Source: Phycisphaeraceae bacterium (GTDB taxonomy: Bacteria; Planctomycetota; Phycisphaerae; Phycisphaerales; UBA1924). Taken from it: a stretch of DNA of 64,000 bases. Each line of letters opens with the position of its first letter. Position 1 is the stretch's first letter. Under the pieces are notes generated by a model. That model saw only the letters and a list, made by a program, of their open reading frames with translations, had not been told where the DNA came from and did not search any database. The stretch lies in contig JAHBXB010000001.1 of NCBI GenBank assembly GCA_019636655.1, positions 310,001 to 374,000 of the forward strand. Reading direction: 5' to 3'. The position numbers were made by a program, and so were the translations under genes. Below, piece by piece: positions 1-7,192 of this stretch.

Positions 1-727
1 CGGCCGCGACACAACCGGCGAGGCTGGGGAAATCGGCCCGGAGTCGGCGGAAGGCATCGAGCAGGACCGGGAACGCGGCGAGTTCGGCGGGGCGGGAGCC
101 GGGCATGAAGGCGATCTTGGGAGATCCGCCGCCGAAGGTGAGGGCGCGGCGATCGAGGGCGGCGAAGTCGGTTTGGGCGTCGAAGAGCGGGTGGCCGATG
201 AACCGAGCCTTGACGCCGCGGGCGAGGAACCACGGCTCTTCGAACGGCAGGACGCAGAGCACCAGATCGGTGAGGCGTCGCAGTTTGCGGACGCGCCACT
301 CGCCCCACGCCCACATCTGAGGGGCGACGAGGTGGACGATGTGGATCTTGCGCTGGCGCGTGATCTTGCAGATGGGGAAGTTGGCGCCGGGCGAATCGAC
401 GGGAATATGAACCGCGATGTCATGCGATTGGAGCCAGGCGCGGACCCGGGAGTTGATGCGGTGGTGCTCGACGATCTTGCCGATGCCCGGGACGCCCATG
501 ATCGCGGCGTCGCCGGTGCGTTCGACAATGGTCGCGCCGGCGCGTTCCATGCGTGGGCCGCCCCAGGCGTAGATCGGGAGCGTGGGGTGGCGTCTGCGCA
601 GGGCGGCGATCACGGTGGAGGCGTGGTCATCGCCGCTGGGTTCGAACGCCGTGAACAAGAGCGCAGGCTGGCGACCCTGGGCGGCGGGGGCGGGTGGGGG
701 CGCGGTCGTGGAGGCGGCGACGCTCAT
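1..727 (-). CDS. lpxB: Lipid-A-disaccharide synthase LpxB (3' end cut by window)
   Basis: LpxB joins UDP-2,3-diacylglucosamine to lipid X at the inner membrane, giving the lipid A disaccharide. The 242 visible residues show the LpxB layout: an early FEPSGDDHAS segment (the family's GExSGD region), MGVPGIGKIVEHH, VAPQMWAWGEWRVRKLRR, then FIGHPLFD and IAFMPGSRPAEL in the nucleotide-sugar half. The start is the ATG at 727, which follows the response regulator gene by 36 bp, so it is probably the third gene of the kinase-regulator-lpxB operon. The C-terminal third lies beyond base 1. Its presence implies a lipid A-bearing outer membrane. Confidence 0.9.
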   Translation of the reverse strand, partial: MSVAASTTAPPPAPAAQGRQPALLFTAFEPSGDDHASTVIAALRRRHPTLPIYAWGGPRMERAGATIVERTGDAAIMGVPGIGKIVEHHRINSRVRAWLQSHDIAVHIPVDSPGANFPICKITRQRKIHIVHLVAPQMWAWGEWRVRKLRRLTDLVLCVLPFEEPWFLARGVKARFIGHPLFDAQTDFAALDRRALTFGGGSPKIAFMPGSRPAELAAFPVLLDAFRRLRADFPSLAGCVAA

Positions 728-763
728 CGGCGCGAACGATAGGCGGTGAGGGTTTTGGCGGGC

Positions 764-1420
764 TTAGAAGCCCGCGGCGGCGAGCCAGGCGGAAGGGAGG
801 CGGTCGAGGGCCGAGGCGACGGCGAGCAGGCTCTCCAGGCTGGGGAGGTGGGAACCGCGCTCGATCGAGGAGAGCTGGCTGACGGAGATCCCGCAGGCTT
901 CGGAGAGGTCCTTGAGCGTCCATCCCTTCTCGGTGCGGGCGAGGCGGATCTGGCGACCGAGTTCCTGCCTGAGCCGATCTTGGGGGCGACGGCCGAGGCC
1001 GAGACTGGCGACCGCCTGGCCAAGGGTCTTGTTCAGTTCCTGGAGGGAGAAGGGCTTGGCGAGGTAGTCGAAGGCATCCTGCTTGAAGGTCTGGCGCATC
1101 GAGTCGAGGGAGGGGTACCCCGTGACGACGACCACGCACTGGCGGGGCCACCGGCGACGGATCTCCTGGAGCACCGCTTCGCCGTTGTGGCGGCCCATCT
1201 TGATGTCGAGCAGAACGACGTCGGGCAGGTGAGCCTCGCAGGCCGAGAAGAACTCGTCGGGCGTCGCGGCGGTCCGGACGTCGTGCCCCGAGGGCTCAAG
1301 GACGGCGCGGATGTACTGGCGGAAGTCGGCATCGTCATCCAGCGCGACAATCGACAGGGGTGGAAGGTCCTGGTCGGGCGAGGACGGTGATTCGCCGGCG
1401 TGCGGGGCGCCTGGTGTCAC
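764..1420 (-). CDS. Response regulator with receiver domain and XRE-type HTH output
   Basis: This 218-residue protein has an N-terminal REC domain (about residues 22-140) with acidic pocket DDD at 28-30, phospho-acceptor Asp72 in VVLLDIKMG and Lys122 in YLAKPF. The C-terminal domain (about 148-215) is a cI/XRE helix-turn-helix (TLKDLSEACGISVSQLSSIE), not the usual OmpR, NarL or Fis output. It starts with GTG at 1420, overlapping the kinase stop codon as GTGA, so the two are translationally coupled. By inference it is phosphorylated by that kinase and binds DNA. The REC-XRE architecture is uncommon and its target is unknown. Confidence 0.9.
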   Translation of the reverse strand: MTPGAPHAGESPSSPDQDLPPLSIVALDDDADFRQYIRAVLEPSGHDVRTAATPDEFFSACEAHLPDVVLLDIKMGRHNGEAVLQEIRRRWPRQCVVVVTGYPSLDSMRQTFKQDAFDYLAKPFSLQELNKTLGQAVASLGLGRRPQDRLRQELGRQIRLARTEKGWTLKDLSEACGISVSQLSSIERGSHLPSLESLLAVASALDRLPSAWLAAAGF

Positions 1421-2889
1421 GGGGTGCTCCGGGTGGGGGCGAGTGTACCTGGATCGGCGGCGGCCGCGCTGGTGTCGGGCGTGTAGACCCGGGCGGCGGA
1501 CTTGGGGAGCAGCACCTCGAAGACGGCGCCGCGGCCGTTCTGTCGGTTGCGGACGACGATCAGGCCGCCGTGTTCCTTAACGATGCCCTCAGCCACGGCC
1601 AGGCCCAGCCCGGTGCCGTGCGCGTCGAGCCGGGTCGACGCAAAGGGCTCGAAGAGTCGGCCGAGGACCTCGGGGTCGATCCCGGGGCCGTCATCGGCGA
1701 CCGAGAGGGAGATCCACTCCCGGCCATCGCGCTCGGCGTCTTCGGCGGCGACGACGATCGTGCCGGCGCCGTCCATGGCGTCGACCGCGTTGCGCAGGAG
1801 ATTGACCAGGACCTGGACAATGCGGTCTGCATCGCACTCCACAATGGTGCCCTCGGCGACGGAGTCGGCGAACTCGACGGCCCGGGCGTCGCGGTCGAGG
1901 CGGACCAGGGTCCATGCTTCCTCGACGAGGCCCCGGATGTCAGCGGGCGCCGACTTTGGCGGGCGGACGCGGGCAAAGTCGAGCAGGCTCTCGCTGAGAC
2001 GCTCCAGTCGACCGACGACGCGGAGCATCAACTCCAGTTCCTCCTGCGACACACCGGCGCCGCGGCCGTGGACGAGTTTCTCCGCCAGGCCCTTGAGGAC
2101 CGCCAACGGCGTGTTCATCTCGTGGGACAACCCGGCGGAGAGAAGCCCGAGGGAGGCGAGGCGATCGGCGTCGGCGAGGTTCTGGCGGGCGGTCTCGAGC
2201 AGGTGGTTCTTGCGCTTGAGGTCCGCGGCGGCCTCGGCGAGCTGGCGGGCGGACTCGGCGAGGTCGCGCTCGTGCCGACGGATGGTCAGGATGGAGTGGT
2301 TGCGCGACCGCATGATCTCGCCGAGTTCGTCCGCGGGGATGGCGGATTCGTCGATCAGCTCGGCGGTGCGGCGGCCCTGCTGCACGGCCAGATCGGCCTC
2401 GCGCATGAGCCGGATCGGCTCGTAGACCTGCTTGGGCAGGATGAACAGTTCGAGCGTGGCCGCCACGAGCGCGTACACCGCCAGAAGAGCGAGGGTCATC
2501 AGGAGGTACAGGCGGAGCACGGCGCCGCGCGCCGCGGCCAGGCGGGAGGAGACTGCGATAAACGATCGCTCGGGCGCCGCGTCGGGATCAAACGCGACGA
2601 CCATGGGCCCGGCGGAGGCATCGACCACGACCGGCTCCCGCGGCGTGGCGCGGGCTTGAGCGGCGACCTCCGGAGAGAGCTGGAGCGATTCGGGCGTCCC
2701 ACGGCTGACGTCAACACCCTCGGTGTCCGGTGCGCCACGGAGGTGGGTCCCCAGAACGATCAGTGCTTCGTGGGCCTCGGCGCGGCGGACGACCTCATTG
2801 ATCGCAGGGCGGAGCGAGAGCGCCAGCACGCCAGCAAGCACCAGCGAGAAGCACGTGTGCAGGACGATCAGCTTCTTGCGGATGCGCAT
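1417..2889 (-). CDS. Membrane sensor histidine kinase
   Basis: The start is placed at the ATG at 2889, directly before the basic n-region RIRKK and the first membrane segment; an upstream in-frame GTG at 2967 would add 26 unconvincing residues. Order: TM1 (about residues 6-26), a periplasmic sensor region of about 100 residues without a recognised fold, TM2 (about 125-150), a HAMP-like linker and coiled coil, HisKA with phospho-acceptor His256 in GLSHEMNTP, then HATPase_c with NLLRNAVDAM, ADDGPGID and GTGLGLAVAEG. It is coupled by a GTGA overlap to the REC-XRE regulator, its likely partner. The signal sensed cannot be told from the sequence. Confidence 0.92.
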   Translation of the reverse strand: MRIRKKLIVLHTCFSLVLAGVLALSLRPAINEVVRRAEAHEALIVLGTHLRGAPDTEGVDVSRGTPESLQLSPEVAAQARATPREPVVVDASAGPMVVAFDPDAAPERSFIAVSSRLAAARGAVLRLYLLMTLALLAVYALVAATLELFILPKQVYEPIRLMREADLAVQQGRRTAELIDESAIPADELGEIMRSRNHSILTIRRHERDLAESARQLAEAAADLKRKNHLLETARQNLADADRLASLGLLSAGLSHEMNTPLAVLKGLAEKLVHGRGAGVSQEELELMLRVVGRLERLSESLLDFARVRPPKSAPADIRGLVEEAWTLVRLDRDARAVEFADSVAEGTIVECDADRIVQVLVNLLRNAVDAMDGAGTIVVAAEDAERDGREWISLSVADDGPGIDPEVLGRLFEPFASTRLDAHGTGLGLAVAEGIVKEHGGLIVVRNRQNGRGAVFEVLLPKSAARVYTPDTSAAAADPGTLAPTRSTP

Positions 2890-2980
2890 GCCCGCGAGGA
2901 TGCCCGACGGGCGCGCCGGGTCCATCGCATCAGGAGGCCGACGAGGCTCGGGGGGGGCGGTGGTCACGCTACAGTCGCCG

Positions 2981-4393
2981 GTGAGGCCGCAGAACCATGG
3001 ACAACGTGTCGCACTACAGAGGGTATCAGCCGCGCCGGCGCCGCCGCTGGGGGACGCCGCCCGCGATCGGGTGATCCGCGCAATCGCGGAACAGGTGCCA
3101 CGGTTCCCGGACCTGGAACTGTCCGGAGTGGATACGACGGCCCTTCGGTCGATCGACGGTGCGTTCGCCCACGCGCTCTACGACGCCGTGATCCGCAGGT
3201 GGCTGACGCTGACGTTCATCCTGAACCGGTACGCGCGCCAGCCGATGGACCGGATGGAGCCGGCCATGCAGGCGGTGCTGCTCGCCGGCGCCGCGCAGTT
3301 GATGCTCATGGACCGCGTTCCGGCTCACGGGGCCATCAACCAGGCGGTGGAATGGGCCAAGCGTTCGATCCGCCCCGGCTCGGCCGGGCTGGTGAACGCG
3401 GTCCTGCGACGGGTCGCGGCCTTGCGTGGGGATGCCGCCGCGCGCCGGGATCGGTGGACCAACCTGCGGGACGAGATCCCGGCGTCCGACGGTTCGGCTC
3501 GGGTATTGACCGAAGCGGTGCTGCCCGAACCGGCGATGGAGCGGGCGAGCGCGGCGACGGGGCTGCCGATGCCGGTGCTCGCATCATGGATCGCGGCGAT
3601 GGGGCCGGAGGCGGCCGTGGGCGCGGCGCTCCACACCGTCGGTGCGGCCCCGGTCATCCTGAATGTGGCCCATGCTCGGGCGCCACTGGGGCCCGCCGCG
3701 CGGGTAACGCCGCACTCCATGGCCGGGGCCGCGATCTGGGACGGCGATCACGCCGACCTGACCGAGATGCTGTCCGTGCGAACCGATGTGTGGGTTCAGG
3801 ACCCGGCCTCGGCGCTCGCGGTGGCCGGGGTGGCGGGTGCCGCTCCGAAGGTCGCAATGGACCTGTGTGCCGGGCAGGGGACCAAGACGAGGCAGTTGGC
3901 GGCAACGTTTCCCGAGGCGAGGGTGATTGCGACGGATGTGGACGACGCTCGCCGTGCGACCCTCCGGCGGGGGTTCGAGGGTCATGCCCGGGTCACCGTG
4001 GTTGAGCCGGGGGAGGTCGGTGGGGATGCCCTGCGGGGGGCGGTCGATCTGATCCTGCTCGATGTGCCGTGCTCGAATACCGGGGTGCTGTCCCGGCGGC
4101 TGGAGGCGAAGTACCGCTTCGAACCGGCGAGGCAGCGCTCGATGCAGACGGTTCAGCGGTCGATCGTCGAGGCGGCGGTGCCGATGCTCCGGCCGCGTAC
4201 GGGGATGATCCTGTATTCCACGTGCTCGCTGGAGCGGGAGGAGAACGAAGCCGTGTGCGAGTGGGCCGTCGGGCGATTCGGGCTCACCGTCCGATCGGTG
4301 CGGAGGACGCTCCCGGCCGGCGGACCGGGGCACCCGGACTCGCGGTACCATGACGGCTCGTTTTCGGCGTGGCTTGTCGGAGATTCCGCCTAG
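2981..4393 (+). CDS. rsmB: 16S rRNA (cytosine-C5)-methyltransferase, RsmB/Sun family
   Basis: This 470-residue protein has a NusB-like N-terminal RNA-binding domain (about residues 25-150) followed by an RsmB-type SAM methyltransferase domain. The SAM motif is DLCAGQGTKT at 295-304; the two catalytic cysteines of m5C enzymes are Cys364 in DVPCSNTG and Cys415 in YSTCS. Known family members methylate C967 of 16S rRNA. The GTG at 2981 is the only convincing start in frame, since upstream codons lie in the divergent kinase gene. It is transcribed away from the kinase, with about 90 bp between the two starts. Confidence 0.9.
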   Translation: MRPQNHGQRVALQRVSAAPAPPLGDAARDRVIRAIAEQVPRFPDLELSGVDTTALRSIDGAFAHALYDAVIRRWLTLTFILNRYARQPMDRMEPAMQAVLLAGAAQLMLMDRVPAHGAINQAVEWAKRSIRPGSAGLVNAVLRRVAALRGDAAARRDRWTNLRDEIPASDGSARVLTEAVLPEPAMERASAATGLPMPVLASWIAAMGPEAAVGAALHTVGAAPVILNVAHARAPLGPAARVTPHSMAGAAIWDGDHADLTEMLSVRTDVWVQDPASALAVAGVAGAAPKVAMDLCAGQGTKTRQLAATFPEARVIATDVDDARRATLRRGFEGHARVTVVEPGEVGGDALRGAVDLILLDVPCSNTGVLSRRLEAKYRFEPARQRSMQTVQRSIVEAAVPMLRPRTGMILYSTCSLEREENEAVCEWAVGRFGLTVRSVRRTLPAGGPGHPDSRYHDGSFSAWLVGDSA

Positions 4394-4493
4394 ATTCCGG
4401 TCTGGAGACGCGCTGCACAGCACTGGTTTGTGTCGGCTACACTCAACGCCAACTGTCGCGCCAAACTCGCCGCGGCCTTGGGGCCCATCGTTC

Positions 4494-4955
4494 ATGAATC
4501 TCCTCGACATTCTCACTCTGGACTGCATCAAGGCCCCGCTGACGTCAACGGACAAGCGAGGCGCTATTTGCGAACTCGTGGACGTGCTCGCGGCGGCGGG
4601 GCGCTGCCGCGACCCGGGGGCGCTCAAGGATGCCGTGTGGACCCGCGAGCAGACGCGGACGACCGGCATCGGTCACGGCCTGGCGATACCCCACGGCAAG
4701 TCGGCCGGCGTGACCTCGCTGGCGATGGCGATCGGCCGGCCGGCGCAGCCGATGGATTTCCAGGCGATCGACAACAAGCCGGTGCGGCTGGTTGTCCTGC
4801 TCGCGAGCCCGCCCGACAAGATCAGCGACCACATCCAGGTGCTCGCGCGGATCAGCCGCCTGATGAATATCGATGAGTTCCGCGACCGGATCTACTCCGC
4901 GGCGACGCCCCAGGACATCTACGACCTGCTCAAGAGCCAGGAGCAGCCGGCCTGA
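4494..4955 (+). CDS. PTS EIIA (PtsN/fructose-type) domain protein
   Basis: A stand-alone EIIA domain of 153 residues, the usual length for EIIA(Ntr). The phosphorylatable histidine is His67 in GLAIPHGKS, and the C-terminal ARISRLMN...FRDRIYSA region also fits. Proteins of this family receive phosphate from NPr/HPr-like carriers and act as regulators of nitrogen, potassium or envelope functions rather than in sugar uptake. The start is the ATG at 4494 (MNLLDILT), 100 bp after rsmB. No EI, HPr or rpoN gene is nearby, so its partner is unknown. Confidence 0.88.
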   Translation: MNLLDILTLDCIKAPLTSTDKRGAICELVDVLAAAGRCRDPGALKDAVWTREQTRTTGIGHGLAIPHGKSAGVTSLAMAIGRPAQPMDFQAIDNKPVRLVVLLASPPDKISDHIQVLARISRLMNIDEFRDRIYSAATPQDIYDLLKSQEQPA

Positions 4956-4994
4956 GCGGCGTCGGGCGGATCGCCGAAACTCGAAGCGACTCGT

Positions 4995-5648
4995 TCAGGG
5001 CTTGGTCCTGCCACGCACGCGACGCGGCTTGCGATGGGTGGCGCCCGCGGGCGACTTGGAGAGCGAGACTCTCGCGGCCGGTTCTTTGCCGCGTGCGGCA
5101 CGCCCTGGGGGGGCTCGATGCGACGTCCCATTCCGCGTAGCACCGGGCGCGGGCTCGATACCGAGGAGGTGCTTGACGGCCGCGAGCACGGCGGGAACGT
5201 GCCCCGCCACCTTCACGTGGTCCCACCTGTGGCGGACGATCCCGTTCTTGTCGATCAGGTACGTCGTTCGGACGACTCCCTTGTAGCGACGGCCGAACAT
5301 CACCTTGTTCTGCCAGACGCCATAGGCGTCGCAGACGATGGGGGCTCCTTCGGATGTCCGCCCGGTATCGGCAAGCAATGTGAAGCCGAGGGCGTGCGTC
5401 CGGTCGAACTTCTTGTGAGACTCTGAGTCGTCGGGGCTGATCCCGAGGATCGTGGCTTTGACCTTCGAGAAATCGGGGTGGTGGTCCCGGAAGTTGCAGG
5501 CTTCCACCGTGCACGTCGGGGTATCGTCCTTGGGGTAGAACATCAGGACGACAATCCGACCCGCATAGTCCTTCAGCGATCGGGCCTTGCCGTTCTGGTC
5601 GGGCAGGTCGAAACGAGGGGCCTTGTCTCCGGGGTCGATCAGCGGCAT
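4995..5648 (-). CDS. bcp: Peroxiredoxin, Bcp/PrxQ type, with basic C-terminal tail
   Basis: A thiol peroxidase of the Bcp class, reducing peroxides in the cytoplasm. The PTCTVEACNFRD motif gives peroxidatic Cys46 and resolving Cys51 (atypical 2-Cys, five residues apart). The ATG at 5648 is preferred because GGGGA lies just upstream. The protein is 217 residues against roughly 155 for typical Bcp; the excess is a C-terminal tail of about 50 residues rich in Arg, Lys, Pro and Gly and probably disordered. It is a single gene, convergent with the EIIA gene and divergent from the Nudix gene. Confidence 0.93.
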   Translation of the reverse strand: MPLIDPGDKAPRFDLPDQNGKARSLKDYAGRIVVLMFYPKDDTPTCTVEACNFRDHHPDFSKVKATILGISPDDSESHKKFDRTHALGFTLLADTGRTSEGAPIVCDAYGVWQNKVMFGRRYKGVVRTTYLIDKNGIVRHRWDHVKVAGHVPAVLAAVKHLLGIEPAPGATRNGTSHRAPPGRAARGKEPAARVSLSKSPAGATHRKPRRVRGRTKP

Positions 5649-5758
5649 GTTGGGTCCCCTTTTCTGTGTGTGAGCCAACGGTCCACCGCCTGATCCTTGG
5701 GCCGTTCGCCCGCGGTGAACAGGCCCACGTGGACGGGCGTGGTCTATCCTGACTCCGC

Positions 5759-6298
5759 ATGAGCACGACCGATCAGCCGCCGCTTCCGTACAAGATTGCC
5801 TGCCTCTGCGACCTTCGCGACCGTGACGGGCGGATCCTGCTGCTCCGCCGCAAGAAGGCGCCGAACCTCGGTCTCTGCTCGCCGATCGGCGGCAAGCTCG
5901 ACATGGCGACGGGGGAGTCGCCCGCGCAGTGCGCCCAGCGGGAGATCCTGGAGGAGGCCGGTATCGAGGTGCCGATCGAGCGGCTGCACCTTGCAGGCCT
6001 GATCTCGGAGGCGTCGTACGAGGGGGCAGGCCACTGGCTTTTGTTCTACTACCGGGTTGTGGGCCCGGTCTGGGTCGAGCCGGTCGATATGCGCGAAGGG
6101 CGTCTGGACTGGTTTCGGCCCGACGAGATCGACTCGCTGCCGCTGCCCGAGACGGATCGCAAGATCATCTGGCCGCTCGTGCGGGAGGGAGAGCAAGCGG
6201 GTGCGGCGGGACGCCCGGCGTTCTTTGCGGTGCACATCGATTGCACGGAGCAGGGCGGCGCGGCTGCGATGCGATGGGCGGTGGAGCAGCGCGGCTAG
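5759..6298 (+). CDS. Nudix hydrolase
   Basis: A 179-residue protein whose centre is a Nudix fold. The metal-binding box reads GGKLDMATGES then a REILEEAGI helix (about residues 44-70), matching REUXEEXGU with two extra residues in the loop before the first glutamate. Nudix enzymes cleave nucleoside diphosphates linked to another moiety; the substrate, possibly an oxidised nucleotide such as 8-oxo-dGTP, cannot be told from the motif. It starts with ATG at 5759 and ends 14 bp before the convergent DUF190 gene. Confidence 0.9.
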   Translation: MSTTDQPPLPYKIACLCDLRDRDGRILLLRRKKAPNLGLCSPIGGKLDMATGESPAQCAQREILEEAGIEVPIERLHLAGLISEASYEGAGHWLLFYYRVVGPVWVEPVDMREGRLDWFRPDEIDSLPLPETDRKIIWPLVREGEQAGAAGRPAFFAVHIDCTEQGGAAAMRWAVEQRG

Positions 6299-6312
6299 GG
6301 AACGTATCCAGG

Positions 6313-6633
6313 CTACCGCCGGACAACCCGTACCTTCTCGATCGTGATCAGGCTCCCCTCACCGACCGCCGCGAGGCTCGGCAGGAAGGCCTCGATCTTT
6401 TCGGGCGTATCGACCATTTCGACCACCATGGGAAGATCCTCCGACAGGCGGAGGATCTTGGAGGTGTGGATGCGCGAGTGAACGCCGAAGCCGGCGACGC
6501 CCCTCAGGACCGTGGCGCCCGCCAGGCCCTGGCTTCTGGCCGCGTGCAGGACGGCCTCCCACACGGGCTGACCCTTGTGCGAGTCGCTCTCGTCAACGAC
6601 GACGCGGAGCAGGTCCATCTCGACGGTTGTCAC
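6313..6633 (-). CDS. DUF190 (PII-like) protein
   Basis: A small protein (106 residues) matching the DUF190 family, which has a PII-like ferredoxin fold: the core runs LLRVVVDESDSHKGQPVWEA, then ARSQGLAGATVLRGVAGFG, then DLPMVVEMVDTPEKIEAFL. The GTG at 6633 is chosen because GGAGGA sits five bases upstream. It follows the crcB gene by 13 bp on the same strand, a pairing seen in many bacteria, so a role in regulating fluoride export is a reasonable inference. The biochemical function of the family is not established. Confidence 0.85.
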   Translation of the reverse strand: MTTVEMDLLRVVVDESDSHKGQPVWEAVLHAARSQGLAGATVLRGVAGFGVHSRIHTSKILRLSEDLPMVVEMVDTPEKIEAFLPSLAAVGEGSLITIEKVRVVRR

Positions 6634-6646
6634 AGGATCCTCCGGG

Positions 6647-7033
6647 CTAGAGCCAGCGTCCGAGAGCGAGACCGGCAAGGAACAGGGCGATTCCGAGGAT
6701 GTTGTTGGCGGCGACGTTGGCCCACGCCAGCGCCCACTGCGAATCGCGCATCAGTTGGGCGGTCTCGAACCCGAACGCGGAGAACGTGGTAAACCCGCCC
6801 AGGAAGCCGGACAGGATCAACACCCTCGTCGTGGGGGAGAGGGCCATGCGGTCGCTCTCACCTGCGAGGGCCCACACGATGCCGAACAGGAAGCACCCCA
6901 GGACGTTGACCGACAACGTGCCCCAGGGAAACGACTCGGAGCGGGCCTGGACCACCCCGGCAAGCCCATATCGGGCAAGGGTTCCGGCGGCCCCCGAGAG
7001 GCCGAGCAGGGTGAGCATCGTCGCCTTTTCCAC
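6647..7033 (-). CDS. crcB: Fluoride channel CrcB/FluC
   Basis: CrcB/FluC forms a dimeric membrane channel that lets fluoride leave the cell. The 128-residue protein has four hydrophobic segments and the family signatures ARYGLAG near the N-terminus, GTLSVNVLGCF, and GFLGGFTTFSAFGFE containing the channel-lining phenylalanines. The GTG at 7033 has GGAGGA four bases upstream; the ATG at 7018 is an alternative giving 123 residues. I looked for a fluoride riboswitch upstream and saw none. It is followed by the DUF190 gene. Confidence 0.93.
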   Translation of the reverse strand: MEKATMLTLLGLSGAAGTLARYGLAGVVQARSESFPWGTLSVNVLGCFLFGIVWALAGESDRMALSPTTRVLILSGFLGGFTTFSAFGFETAQLMRDSQWALAWANVAANNILGIALFLAGLALGRWL

Positions 7034-7135
7034 GTGTTCCTCCGGGCCGGTCGACCGCCTGCCGCGTCCACTCATGGGGTATAGGCAGAGAATAGTGGCG
7101 AAAGTGCGGTGATGCGCTGCGGAAAGAACCTGCCG

Positions 7136-7165
7136 TTGGGGGCAGGCCCGCCTGTCATCTATACT
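7136..7165 (+). promoter_or_regulatory. Possible sigma-70-type promoter for the nfeD-floA operon
   Basis: TTGGGG (7136-7141), an 18-base spacer and TATACT (7160-7165) lie just before the first nfeD gene. If used, transcription would begin near 7172, consistent with the TTG start at 7193 rather than the earlier GTG/ATG codons at 7109 and 7112. The -10 is good and the -35 is only partly conserved. Confidence 0.35.
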
Positions 7166-7192
7166 TTGGTGTCGCACACTCGGAGTCGGACC

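Noticed and set aside
1360-4005. A long plus-strand open frame across the kinase and regulator genes
   Set aside because: It is antisense to clear HisKA/HATPase and REC domains and then enters the wrong frame of rsmB. Its protein is low complexity; such open shadows are expected at this GC content.
7034-7108. Possible fluoride riboswitch upstream of crcB
   Set aside because: The pseudoknot-forming conserved segments of the crcB motif are not recognisable on the minus strand here.
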